Shown here one piece after another: positions 9,233-17,375 of a stretch of DNA of 62,603 bases. Position 1 is the stretch's first letter; every line of letters starts with the position of its first letter. The notes beneath the pieces were generated by a model. That model saw only the letters and a program-made list of their open reading frames with translations, did not search any database and had not been told where the DNA came from. A program made the translations under genes and the position numbers. Origin of the DNA: Acidobacteria bacterium UBA2161 (GTDB lineage: Bacteria; Acidobacteriota; Vicinamibacteria; Vicinamibacterales; UBA823); the NCBI GenBank assembly GCA_002328835.1, contig DCWN01000001.1, positions 54,630-117,232 on the forward strand, written 5' to 3'.

Positions 9233-10741
9233 ATGCGTTCTCGGCTTCGCCACCTGCTCGCCGTCACCGCCGCGCTCGTCGCGATCATGGTGGTGACCGG
9301 TCGGAGCGCGGATTCGACCTACAGCGCCATTCAGCTTCAGCTGGCCGATCTGCTCATCGCGGAAGAGCGTTTCCCCGAGGCGCTCGAGGCGTTTGCGCGC
9401 GCCAAGGACGGTGCGACGCCGAAGCAGCTGTTTCGTGCCCGCCAGGGCACCGTGCTCTCGCAGCTCCGCCTCGCCCGTTTCGCGGACGCGCGCGTCGAAG
9501 CTGAGCTCGCTCTCGCCGAGTCGCCCGACGATCCGGAAGCGATCGTGATGGCGGGGGAGGCGCTCTGGGCCGCCGGGCTCTTCGATGAGGCCGAGCAGGC
9601 GTTCGAGGACGGCCTGGCGCGAGACCCGAACGTGGCGCGCGGGCACCACGGGCGCGCCAAGGCGCTGATGAGCCGGAACCGGCTCGACGAGGCGCTGGAG
9701 TCCGCCCAGCACGCGCTGTCGCTGTCGCCCCGTGAGGGTGAGTTCCACCACACCGTCGGCAGCCTCTACGAGCGGATGCACCGTTTCGAGGAAGCCGCCG
9801 TCGCCTTCGGCAACTACGTCAACTTGCTGCCGAACAAGGATCAGAGTGACCGCGCCGCGTGGTCGAGGGCCCAGATCCGTTTCCTGCGTTCGTTCGGGCG
9901 CCAGGTGCCGTTCAACATGGCGCCCGACGTGGAGGAGAAGCTCCACACGGTGCCGTTTCGTCTGGTGCGCGACAAGATCATCGTGCGGGCAAGGGTCAAC
10001 GGGGGACGTGAGGTCGATTTCGTCGTGGACACCGGCGCAGAGCAGACGGTCGTCTCGCGGGAGATCGCGCGACGGCAGAACGTCCAGCCGGTGGTCTACA
10101 CGCTGAGCGCCGGTGTCGGCGAAGTCGGGCTCCGGGGGCTCCAGATCGGTCGGATCGACTCGCTCGAGATCGGGTCCCTGGAGATCGAGAATGTCCCGTG
10201 CCTCATCAAGAACCCGCCGCTGACTGGCATTCCGACGCGCGAGGTCGAAAGCTTCTCGCCGCTCGCGGCCGGCCTGTCGGTCACGGTCGATTACGAGCGC
10301 CGCCGCCTGACCTTCGGGCGCCGGATTGCCGAGGCGCCGGCCGACGTGGAACTGCCGCTGCGTCAGCACCGCCTGGTCACGGTGAGCGGGACGATCAACG
10401 ACCAGGAGGCCAGCTTCGTCGTGGACACCGGCGGCGAGGTCATCTCCATCAGCTCGCAGACCGCGAGCACGCTGAACTATCGACCCCTCGTGCGGCGCCT
10501 GCCGCTGCGCGTGTACGGCTCGTCAGGCTGGGATCGGGATGCGTTCCTGCTGCCGGGTGTCAACTTGATGTTCAACTCGATCGCGTTCCCGAACTACCCG
10601 GTGGTCGTACTGAACCTACGGGCGCCGAGTGCCCTGCTCGGCTTCCAGGTCGGCGGCATCATTGGACACACCTTCCTCAGCCGCTACCGCGTAGCGATCG
10701 ATCTGGAGCGGAGCGTCATCCGGCTTCAGGACGTCGGTTGA
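9233..10741 (+). CDS. TPR protein with two retropepsin-like aspartic protease domains
   Basis: 502 residues. An N-terminal hydrophobic stretch (LAVTAALVAIMVVTG) suggests export or anchoring. Residues about 30-215 form TPR-like helical repeats (LFDEAEQAFEDGLARDP, RLDEALESAQHALSLSP). Two retropepsin-like domains follow, each with the catalytic Asp motif: VDTGAEQ near 264 and VDTGGEV near 397, each with a downstream hydrophobic-Gly segment (GLSVTVDY; IIGHTFLSRYRVAIDLE). Retropepsin-like proteases usually act as dimers of one motif, so two in one chain could make an intramolecular dimer. Substrate unknown. It is converged upon by the thioesterase gene through a shared terminator. Confidence 0.82.
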   Translation: MRSRLRHLLAVTAALVAIMVVTGRSADSTYSAIQLQLADLLIAEERFPEALEAFARAKDGATPKQLFRARQGTVLSQLRLARFADARVEAELALAESPDDPEAIVMAGEALWAAGLFDEAEQAFEDGLARDPNVARGHHGRAKALMSRNRLDEALESAQHALSLSPREGEFHHTVGSLYERMHRFEEAAVAFGNYVNLLPNKDQSDRAAWSRAQIRFLRSFGRQVPFNMAPDVEEKLHTVPFRLVRDKIIVRARVNGGREVDFVVDTGAEQTVVSREIARRQNVQPVVYTLSAGVGEVGLRGLQIGRIDSLEIGSLEIENVPCLIKNPPLTGIPTREVESFSPLAAGLSVTVDYERRRLTFGRRIAEAPADVELPLRQHRLVTVSGTINDQEASFVVDTGGEVISISSQTASTLNYRPLVRRLPLRVYGSSGWDRDAFLLPGVNLMFNSIAFPNYPVVVLNLRAPSALLGFQVGGIIGHTFLSRYRVAIDLERSVIRLQDVG

Positions 10742-10742
10742 T

Positions 10743-10769
10743 TAGATGGGGCGTAAGGCGCCCCATCTA
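10743..10769. terminator. Bidirectional terminator between convergent genes
   Basis: Perfect 11-bp inverted repeat TAGATGGGGCG / CGCCCCATCTA with loop TAAGG. It fills the gap between the protease stop (10739-10741) and the thioesterase stop (10770-10772) almost exactly. Flanking T/A runs are short. Confidence 0.75.
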
Positions 10770-11276
10770 TTAGAGCGAAAAGTCGTTGGAGGCCAGTCGG
10801 CCTCGCGTCTCGAGGCGCTGGACGCGGCGGGCGCGCGCCGCCTCGGCGCGGCGGACGTCCGCGGGCGCCTCGACCTGCAGTGGGGGGATCGGCGTCGGGC
10901 GGCCGTTGGCGTCGATGGCGACGAAGGTCAAGAACGCGCGGCTGGTCAGCCGCCGCGTGCCGGTCAGCGCCTCCTCAGAAACGGCCTCGACCTCGACCTC
11001 GAGCGACGTCCGGAACGCACACGTGACGCGTGAGCGGAGGATGAGCAGATCCCCGACCCGGACCGGGTGCAGGAATTCGACGCCGTCCACGGAGACGGTA
11101 ACCACGCGGCTGCGCGTATGACGATGGCTGGCGATGGCCCCAGCCATGTCGATCAGGTGCATGACGGACCCGCCGAGCATGAACCCCAGGGGGTTGGCGT
11201 CGTTGGGCAGGACGACGTGCACGGTCTCGGTCGCCGAGTCGTCCGGACGGCGTAACTCTTCCTGATCAGCAGTCAA
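10770..11276 (-). CDS. Hotdog-fold acyl-CoA thioesterase (YciA/BACH type)
   Basis: 168 residues from TTG 11276, which overlaps the upstream stop (TTGA). The hotdog core NPLGFMLGGSVMHLIDMAGAIASHRH near residues 28-53 (here split by feature: Asn at the start, Asp in LIDMAG) contains the catalytic Asp of the YciA/acyl-CoA thioesterase family. VEFLHPVRVGDLLIL follows. It hydrolyses acyl-CoA to free acid and CoA in the cytoplasm. TTG is chosen because no ATG lies near the conserved N-terminus and translational coupling with the zinc-finger gene explains a weak start. Confidence 0.88.
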   Translation of the reverse strand: MTADQEELRRPDDSATETVHVVLPNDANPLGFMLGGSVMHLIDMAGAIASHRHTRSRVVTVSVDGVEFLHPVRVGDLLILRSRVTCAFRTSLEVEVEAVSEEALTGTRRLTSRAFLTFVAIDANGRPTPIPPLQVEAPADVRRAEAARARRVQRLETRGRLASNDFSL

Positions 11277-11512
11277 TTCGTCGAGCCCCGATCGAGAAAG
11301 GCGCGCAGCGACGACCGGAGTTCGCTGGGCAGGTCGTCGTCACCGAGCGAGCGGAGCAAGCTGACCGTCGAGCGGTAGGTCTGCACCTGCTTGAGGCAGG
11401 CGGGACAGCGGTCGAGGTGGCGGTCGAGTTCCATGCGGACGTCGGCCGGGAGCCGCTGCTCGAGATAGTCCGCGAGAAGGTCGACGACTCGGGCGCAATC
11501 CGAAGGCGACAT
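11273..11512 (-). CDS. Small zinc-finger (zf-HC2) anti-sigma-like protein
   Basis: 79 residues from ATG 11512. The HxxxCxxC zinc site (HLDRCPAC near residue 32-39), followed by a helix, is that of anti-sigma factor ZAS domains; the ORF ends soon after, without a membrane segment. Usually such proteins are encoded beside an ECF sigma factor; none is adjacent here (the nearest, at 15033, is broken and has its own partner). It may regulate a sigma factor in trans. It overlaps the thioesterase start. Confidence 0.7.
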   Translation of the reverse strand: MSPSDCARVVDLLADYLEQRLPADVRMELDRHLDRCPACLKQVQTYRSTVSLLRSLGDDDLPSELRSSLRAFLDRGSTN

Positions 11513-11553
11513 TGATTTACCGGACGGACCTCGTCCTCGGAGGCGGCGGGCCG

Positions 11554-14500
11554 CTAGAAGTCGAATCCGATCCAGATGTCGAAGCGGCCCTCGCGGAAGG
11601 CTTCGCTGCCGCCCGACGCGGCGAACAACGCATCTTCCCAGTTCCTGTTGAACAGCGTCTTCCACGACCAATCGAGGTGGACCGGGAATCCCACGGCGAA
11701 GGTGACGAGCCCGAAGCCGTACGAGCCCCGTGCGTCGCGCAGCCGGAAGCCCTTGATCTCCACCGGGTCGCCGAACTCGGGGAGTGGCAGGCCGGTCTCG
11801 GGGTCCTGGCGCACGCCGAGAAACGGCCGGAAGTTCTCCGGGCCCGAGGCGAAGGCCTGGAAGGTTTCCGTGTTCTGGCCGGCGCCGCCGACGCCGAGGA
11901 AGAACACGCCGCGGAAGCCCCCCATGACACCGATCGGCGTCAGCATCGCCTCGACCAGCGGGAACCGCAGCTCGGCGTTCAGATGGAACGCCTTGTGGCC
12001 GACGAACTCGAGGTAGTCGTAGCCCCGGAGTTCGGAGTTTCCGCCGAAGAACATGTAGTTCGGGCTCTCGCCCCAGGCCTGGAAACCGCGGGCGCGGAGC
12101 GCCAGCGATCCGGTCTCGCCCAGACGCAGGTAGTAGCGGGCGTCGGCGTCGATGTTCCGCTGGGTCAGTGTGTTACCGACCCTCGGCGAGTAGCCGAACC
12201 CCAGTCGCATCGTGTTGCCCGCGATCGGACCGAACTCGCGGAACACCGTCGTCTCCTGGACGAACGCGACGCTCAGCGGCACGAAGACGCCGTTTCTGAA
12301 GATCTGCGTGCCGAACTGCTGTTCCTGGAGTTGCCGGTTGAAGTCTTCGAGTGCGGGGTCCTCGAATCGTTCGTTGAACTGCGCCACGCCGGCCGACATC
12401 TCCAGCCGCCGGAACTTGCTGAATGGATAGATACCGAAGATCGTGCCGCCTCGCGCCGTCGTGGTGGCGATCGCCTGGTCCCGGTTCAGCAGTCCAAAGG
12501 ACTGGAAGGTCGGGGTGCCGAAGAAGAACTGGGTCTGCGAGTAGGCCTGCGTGCCCCACTGGAAGCGGCTCGACAGGTTGGCATACGAGAACGCCAGCGT
12601 GCGGAACTCCGCGATCGAGGCGGCGTACAGGTTGAACTGCTGCTCGCCCAGGACGTCGGTGAAGGTCAGCTGCGACCCGCCGTACAGGTCGCCGCTGTTG
12701 GTGACGCCGAGGTTCACCGGCGGGCGGCCCTCGAGGAACATCTTTTCGAACGCGCCCTTCTTCCGGTTGTTGTCGGTGATCAACGTGTGGGTCAACGGCG
12801 CCTGGAAGTCGATGATCGGGCCTGGGGCGCCGAAGTCCGACGTCGCCGCGCTGTACAGCGACTCCTCGACCTCCATGGCATGAACGCCGTAGTTGCCCTT
12901 GAAGTAACTGACGAACGCCACCTGCTGGTCGGCATCTTCACCCAGGACCACGGCGGACACGTTGCCCGTCAGGGCGTCGGTGTATTGCTCGAGGGCGCCC
13001 GTCGACAGCGACAGCGTCCAGAGATTGAAGATGTTGCCGTTGCGCGCCATCTCGGGGTCGATGGGCTGCAGCGGATCGACCGCGGTCGACGAGAAGACGA
13101 TCCGGTCGTCGTCGAGGAACTGCGCCGCCGTCTCGTCGTGCGTGCCGAAGGTCAATTGCAGCTTCTCGCCGGTATCGAGGTCCAGCCGAAACAGCTTGTT
13201 GTTGCCGCTGATTCGCGTCATGTAGACGATGAATTGCCCGTCGGGGGAGAACGTCGGCGCGTAGTCGGCAAAGTCGTCGTTCGTCACGTTCGTGACCTCG
13301 CCGGTCACCAGGTCGGTGATGTAGATGTCGCCGATCGCGTTCTGGAGCGCGGAGAATGCGACGCGGCGTCCGTCCGACGCGATGTCCGGGGATTCGGGCT
13401 CGTCGACCATCGTCATGTCGACGCGCTCCTCGATGTTGCCGCTGACGACGTCGCGAACGATCAGCGTCTTGCGCTTGCCCTTGCGGACGAAATAGCCGAT
13501 GCGATCGCCCGCCGGCGACCACGACATCCAGGGCACCGTGTTCCAGCGCGCGCCCGGCACGGTGATGTACTCGTAGCCTTCATCCTGCGAGAAGCCCGGG
13601 GTGAGATTCCTGACGATGCTGCCATCCTGCACCGACACCAGCACGATATCGAGCTCTCGGTCCTTGCGGTTAGTGGCCATGGCCGCCAGCAAGTCGCCCG
13701 ACGGCGATGGTTCGATGGAGTAGACCGCGACGAACTCGGACTGGCGCGGGTCGGGTGCCAGGTTGGCGCCGTAGTCCTCGGGACGCTCCTTGTCGCGGAA
13801 AGCACGGAACCGATCCTTGATATAGCGCGAGAACTCGATGTCGAACTCCTCGGCCGAGAGGCTGAGCGCTTCCTGATAGGCGTCGCCGCCACCGCCGATG
13901 ACGTTCTTCCGCAGCGCGAACAGGAACTGGCGGATGCCATCCTTACCGGCTCGCGCTTCCATGAACTCGAAGGCGGCGTGGCCGAGGTTGTAGGGCAGCC
14001 GCGGGCTGCTGAACCCGAAGAACTCGTCGGGAACGGTCAGCTTGGGGACGATGTCGGTCACCGCGGCGTCGCGAACCGTCATCAGGTCGAGCGGATGCCA
14101 GACGCCGGCCAAATAGTCCGCCAGCCCCTCGTCGACCCAGAGCGGCACGCCGGATCGGACTACGGCGCGCGGGATGATGTCGAACTCGAAGATGTGCGTC
14201 AGCTCGTGGGTGATCAGGCGGTACAACTCGTCGGGCGGCTCGTCGATCGGCAGCACCATCCGGTTACGCAACGGCTCGGCGAACGCCGCCACGCCTTCGG
14301 GCATGTCGGCCGGGATGACGTTCTGCTGCTCGAATTCGCTGTGGGTCTTGAACAGCACCAGCGGAATCTTGAGCGCCAGTTCGTGCTTCAGGTCGGAGCT
14401 GACCTGCTGGTAGGCGCTCTCGGCGTACCCGGCGACCCGCTCGAGGTGTTGCTCGAGCTCCGGGTAGTAGAACATCTCGAAGTGGTCGGTCTCGTAGATC

Positions 14501-14655
14501 TGCCAGTCGAACTTGTCGTACTTCACCCTGGCCTTGCCGTAGTAGGGGACGAACTGATTCTGGGCGGTGGCGGTCAGGCTGGCGCCGAGGACGAACAGCA
14601 GCGCCAACCCTGCGCTCACGGGCGTTGTCAGTCCGCGCCCCTGGCGAGTACGCAT
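11554..14655 (-). CDS. Secreted gluzincin-peptidase / TolB-propeller / surface-antigen beta-barrel fusion
   Basis: 1033 residues. ATG 14655 has a strong ribosome site GAGGTGAG just upstream, better than the in-frame GTG at 14676. Signal peptide residues 1-32 (LALLFVLGASLTATAQ). Residues about 45-300 are a peptidase MA-like domain with HELTH near 150 and a downstream WVDEGLADY glutamate. Residues about 300-680 are TolB-like propeller blades (APTFSPDGQFIVYMT, SPDIASDGRRVAF). Residues 700-1033 are a membrane barrel ending in aromatic FDIWIGFDF, with the Omp85-family stretch GNSELRGYDYLEF. It likely sits in the outer membrane with the peptidase in the periplasm or outside. Substrate unknown. Confidence 0.85.
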   Translation of the reverse strand: MRTRQGRGLTTPVSAGLALLFVLGASLTATAQNQFVPYYGKARVKYDKFDWQIYETDHFEMFYYPELEQHLERVAGYAESAYQQVSSDLKHELALKIPLVLFKTHSEFEQQNVIPADMPEGVAAFAEPLRNRMVLPIDEPPDELYRLITHELTHIFEFDIIPRAVVRSGVPLWVDEGLADYLAGVWHPLDLMTVRDAAVTDIVPKLTVPDEFFGFSSPRLPYNLGHAAFEFMEARAGKDGIRQFLFALRKNVIGGGGDAYQEALSLSAEEFDIEFSRYIKDRFRAFRDKERPEDYGANLAPDPRQSEFVAVYSIEPSPSGDLLAAMATNRKDRELDIVLVSVQDGSIVRNLTPGFSQDEGYEYITVPGARWNTVPWMSWSPAGDRIGYFVRKGKRKTLIVRDVVSGNIEERVDMTMVDEPESPDIASDGRRVAFSALQNAIGDIYITDLVTGEVTNVTNDDFADYAPTFSPDGQFIVYMTRISGNNKLFRLDLDTGEKLQLTFGTHDETAAQFLDDDRIVFSSTAVDPLQPIDPEMARNGNIFNLWTLSLSTGALEQYTDALTGNVSAVVLGEDADQQVAFVSYFKGNYGVHAMEVEESLYSAATSDFGAPGPIIDFQAPLTHTLITDNNRKKGAFEKMFLEGRPPVNLGVTNSGDLYGGSQLTFTDVLGEQQFNLYAASIAEFRTLAFSYANLSSRFQWGTQAYSQTQFFFGTPTFQSFGLLNRDQAIATTTARGGTIFGIYPFSKFRRLEMSAGVAQFNERFEDPALEDFNRQLQEQQFGTQIFRNGVFVPLSVAFVQETTVFREFGPIAGNTMRLGFGYSPRVGNTLTQRNIDADARYYLRLGETGSLALRARGFQAWGESPNYMFFGGNSELRGYDYLEFVGHKAFHLNAELRFPLVEAMLTPIGVMGGFRGVFFLGVGGAGQNTETFQAFASGPENFRPFLGVRQDPETGLPLPEFGDPVEIKGFRLRDARGSYGFGLVTFAVGFPVHLDWSWKTLFNRNWEDALFAASGGSEAFREGRFDIWIGFDF

Positions 14656-15032
14656 AAGGCTCACCTCGTGTATCACTTACAGACGGTCGCTACCCGTCGG
14701 TGGCAGATTCCGCCATGTTACTGTAGCTATGACGGCAGCCGCAACGCTCGAGATCCCATGCAATCGAGGCTGAAACGCAGCAAGATTGGTGCCGTGGCGC
14801 AGCTGCGCGCGAGCGGGCGATGGCCTACGGGCGGCGCTGGGAGACGACCCGTACTGTCCTCATCCGGGACGGTGGGCGACTCCCCGCGTGGACAGCGCCG
14901 AAGCCAGAGGCGGCCCGCCGGCAGGGCGGGCCTCTAGTGAAGGGGGCCTATACTGGTGGTGGCCGGCTTCGGCGGAATACTCTCGCGTGCTCAGGGGTTC
15001 TGCTGACGTGAGATGGCCGTGCGCACTCGATC
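14656..15032. other. 377-bp intergenic region with a GC-rich hairpin
   Basis: No convincing gene. It lies upstream of two divergent genes, so promoters are expected; a GTGTATCACTTAC patch near 14668-14680 and TGTTACTGTAGCTATGAC near 14734-14750 are the only AT-rich stretches. It contains the hairpin at 14912-14932. Open frames here have shadow-like composition. Confidence 0.5.
14912..14932. terminator. GC-rich hairpin, possible terminator or leader structure
   Basis: Perfect 8-bp stem GGCCCGCC / GGCGGGCC with loop GGCAG, followed by TCTAGTG. No T-run, so it may be a leader hairpin ahead of the sigma factor gene rather than a terminator. Confidence 0.35.
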
Positions 15033-15620
15033 ATGCCTGCGGGGAGACGCGAGGTCACGCCGCGGCCGGCTGCGGGCCGGTCACGACCGTTCGATGCCGA
15101 GGTCCTGTCGTTCATCGACGGACTCTACGGCGCGGCGCTTCGACTGACGCGCAACGCGGCCGATGCCGAAGATCTCGTGCAGGAGACCTGCCTGAGGGCG
15201 TTTCGATTCGCCGGGACGTTCGAGCCGGGGACCAACCTCAAGGCCTGGGTCTTTACGATCCTCCACAACACCTTTCGCAACGATGTCCGGCACGCGGGCC
15301 GGGATCCGATTGACGTGGACTCGGAAGTGGTGGAGCGGGCGCCGACTCGTGGGGGCCAGGAGACGTCGCCCGAGCAGTTGCTGCTCAGGCAGACCCTGGA
15401 CGCCGACCTGCAAGCGGCGCTCGACGCGCTGCCCGCGCCGTTCCGCCAAGCCGTCTGACTCAGGGACGTCGAGGAGTTTTCGTATGCCGAGATCGCGGAG
15501 ATCCTCTCGGTGCCCTTGGGGACGGTGATGTCACGGATCTCGCGTGGCCGCCGACTGCTCTACGCCGCGCTCGCCGGGACGCCATTGGGTCTGGCGAAGG
15601 CGGGAGCCGGGTCATCGTGA
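15033..15620 (+). pseudogene. ECF RNA polymerase sigma factor interrupted by an in-frame TGA
   Basis: From ATG 15033 the frame encodes sigma region 2 (GLYGAALRLTRNAADAEDLVQ... LKAWVFTILHNTFRND) and reaches TGA at 15456-15458, codon 142, inside the linker to region 4. The same frame then continues cleanly with LRDVEEFSYAEIAEILSVPL and GTVMSRISRGRRLL, a normal region 4 helix-turn-helix, to TGA 15618-15620 (195 residues in total). The TGA replaces one codon where relatives have a hydrophobic residue after PFRQAV. A nonsense mutation is the simplest reading; the neighbouring anti-sigma gene is also broken. Readthrough or a sequence error are alternatives. Confidence 0.85.
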
Positions 15621-15717
15621 GCACACATGCTGCTGTTGTTGGGGCTTTTGCCGGGCTGCCGGCGTCATATGGGAAGGGCCGGGCGTCGGTGTCCCGGGCT
15701 CTGGCGGGACTTCGATC

Positions 15718-16481
15718 ATGAAACGCTGTAGTGATTTCGATCCGTTGTTCACCCCGTTCGTCGATGGTCAGCTCGACGAGACCGAGCGAGCCGGGGTCGA
15801 GGCTCATCTCGAGGCCTGTCCGCCCTGCCGGGATCGCGCCGTGGCCGAGCAGACGGTCCGCGAGGTGGTGCGGACCCGCGCCGACGCGCTGGCCGAGCGA
15901 GCCTCCGGGGCGTTGGTGGCCCGATGCGCCGAGACCCAAGAGCCCGACGCTCGGTCGAGCCGGCTGGCTGGAGTCTTCGGCCGGCTCTCGACCCCGTCGC
16001 GATGGGTCCCGCTGTCCGCCGCGGCGACCTTGCTGCTGGCGATCGGCGGCGTGTTCGTCGCCGGCCAGAACGAACGGCTCGACGCCGCCTTCGCGGCGCA
16101 GATGGCGATCGATCACACGCGCTGCTTCGAGTCGAGCCAACTCGAACCAGGGCAGCTGTCGGCGACCGCCGTCGAGGTCTCGTTCCAGCGCGACCAGGGA
16201 TGGAACGTTGCGGTACCGGCGGTCGACGGGTTGGAACTGCAGGATGCGCGGAGTTGCGGGTATGCCCACGGCGGCATGGCGCATCTGCTGTACCGGCGCG
16301 ATGGCGTCCGGTGTCGCTGTTCGTCCTGCCCGAGACCGAGCGGCGCAGCCGGTACCTTGAGATCATGTGGCATGACGCGGTAGTCTGGTCCGAGAATAAC
16401 CGGACATTCGTCCTGGTCGGGCAGGAGGGTCAGGTCGAGATGGCCAGCGTGGCGGCGTCGATTCGGGGCGTATCACGCTGA
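15718..16481 (+). pseudogene. Anti-sigma factor (zinc-finger, membrane-anchored) with a frameshift near 16306-16310
   Basis: From ATG 15718: a ZAS zinc site (HLEACPPC near residue 37-44), a membrane helix (WVPLSAAATLLLAIGGVFVAG) and a periplasmic part to LLYRRDGV at 16308. The continuation PVSLFVLPETERR and EIMWHDAVVWSENNRTFVLVG is found in another frame from 16311, ending at TGA 16479-16481. One missing base (GTCCGG where GTCCCGG would restore the frame) explains the break. Without it the protein would be about 254 residues. It follows the interrupted sigma gene by 97 bp, so the regulatory pair looks decayed as a unit. Confidence 0.82.
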
Positions 16482-16499
16482 GAGACGAGGTTGGCGATC

Positions 16500-17054
16500 A
16501 TGCAGTGGCGATGGATGACAGCGACCGTGGCGGCGTCGGCGCTTGCCTTTCTAACCTTCCCCGCGTTCCCCGAGTTTTCGAGCGCGACACCCTGGTCGTC
16601 TGCCGAGGCGACGGAGTCAGCCGCGTGCGACGCCGACGCGCGGGCCGCCAACCTCGATTTCACGCTCAAGGACATGAACGGCGAGGATGTGGCGCTCGCG
16701 TCGCTCAAGGGCAAGGTCATCTTGCTCAACTTCTGGGCCACCTGGTGCGGCCCGTGCAAGGTGGAGATCCCCAGTTTCGTGGAATTGCAGGACGAGTATC
16801 GCGATGAAGGTCTGGCCGTCCTGGGCCTATCAGTGGATGACACGGTCGAGAAGCTGAAGCCCTTTGCCGAGGAGTACAGCGTCAACTACCCGCTGCTCGT
16901 CGGCCTCGGCCGCGACGATGTGCAAGAGGCGTTCGGGCCGGTCTGGGGCATCCCGGTGACCTTCTACATCGATCGCGAGGGCACGCTCTGCAAGAAGCAC
17001 ATGGGCCTGGCCACCAAGGAGCAGGTCGAGCGCGATGTTCGCTCGATGCTCTAG
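16500..17054 (+). CDS. TlpA-like thiol-disulfide oxidoreductase, exported
   Basis: 184 residues from ATG 16500. The N-terminal 25-30 residues (TATVAASALAFLTFPAFP) are a signal peptide or anchor, so it acts outside the cytoplasm. The thioredoxin core carries the active site WCGPC near residue 83-87 and the cis-proline loop WGIPVTFYID near 151-160. TlpA/ResA proteins reduce specific disulfides, often in cytochrome c maturation. No ccm genes are near, so the client is unknown. It lies 18 bp after the broken anti-sigma gene, perhaps as the former end of that operon. Confidence 0.9.
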   Translation: MQWRWMTATVAASALAFLTFPAFPEFSSATPWSSAEATESAACDADARAANLDFTLKDMNGEDVALASLKGKVILLNFWATWCGPCKVEIPSFVELQDEYRDEGLAVLGLSVDDTVEKLKPFAEEYSVNYPLLVGLGRDDVQEAFGPVWGIPVTFYIDREGTLCKKHMGLATKEQVERDVRSML

Positions 17055-17097
17055 GCGAGCGCACGGCTGTCACGTTCGTCCACTCCAATCGCCATCG

Positions 17098-17340
17098 ATG
17101 ACCGCTGAACGCGACCCGCTGAAGGGATTCACCGAAGCCCGACTCTCCTGCGGCTGCCGTCTCGGCTTCCGCGCCGGTGTCGAGGGCAGTCCGGTGCTGG
17201 TCATGGTGGAGCGGAAGGCGAGCACCTGTCCCTTGACGTTCCACGTCGAAGGCCTGGCCGTGTACGACCATCGTGAGGCGCTTCGCCCGCCCACCCGCCC
17301 GCACCTCAGCGAAGAAGAAGGCTACGAAGAAGAGGGGTAA
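17098..17340 (+). CDS. Small conserved-looking protein, unknown
   Basis: 80 residues from ATG 17098, 43 bp after the thioredoxin gene. Two cysteines in a CGC pair near residue 18-20 and one near 44 (STCPLTFH). The C-terminal ten residues are nearly all Glu and Gly (SEEEGYEEEG). No family recognised. The codon pattern matches its neighbours, which favours a real gene. Confidence 0.55.
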   Translation: MTAERDPLKGFTEARLSCGCRLGFRAGVEGSPVLVMVERKASTCPLTFHVEGLAVYDHREALRPPTRPHLSEEEGYEEEG

Positions 17341-17375
17341 GCCCAGGTGAATCCTTGGGCTGGCCGCCCCGGCGC

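Noticed and set aside
11273..11512. Treating the small zinc-finger protein as the partner of the 15033 sigma factor
   Set aside because: The sigma factor has its own larger anti-sigma gene directly downstream and the two loci are separated by a divergent 3-kb gene.
11512..14937. A 1141-codon open frame on the plus strand
   Set aside because: It is antisense to the peptidase/propeller/barrel gene, has shadow composition (Arg, Gly, His, Val rich) and no motif.
15456..15458. Reading the sigma-factor TGA as selenocysteine
   Set aside because: No hairpin with an AGGTC-type loop follows within 40 nt, the position is a linker where a Sec has no use, and the partner gene is also broken.
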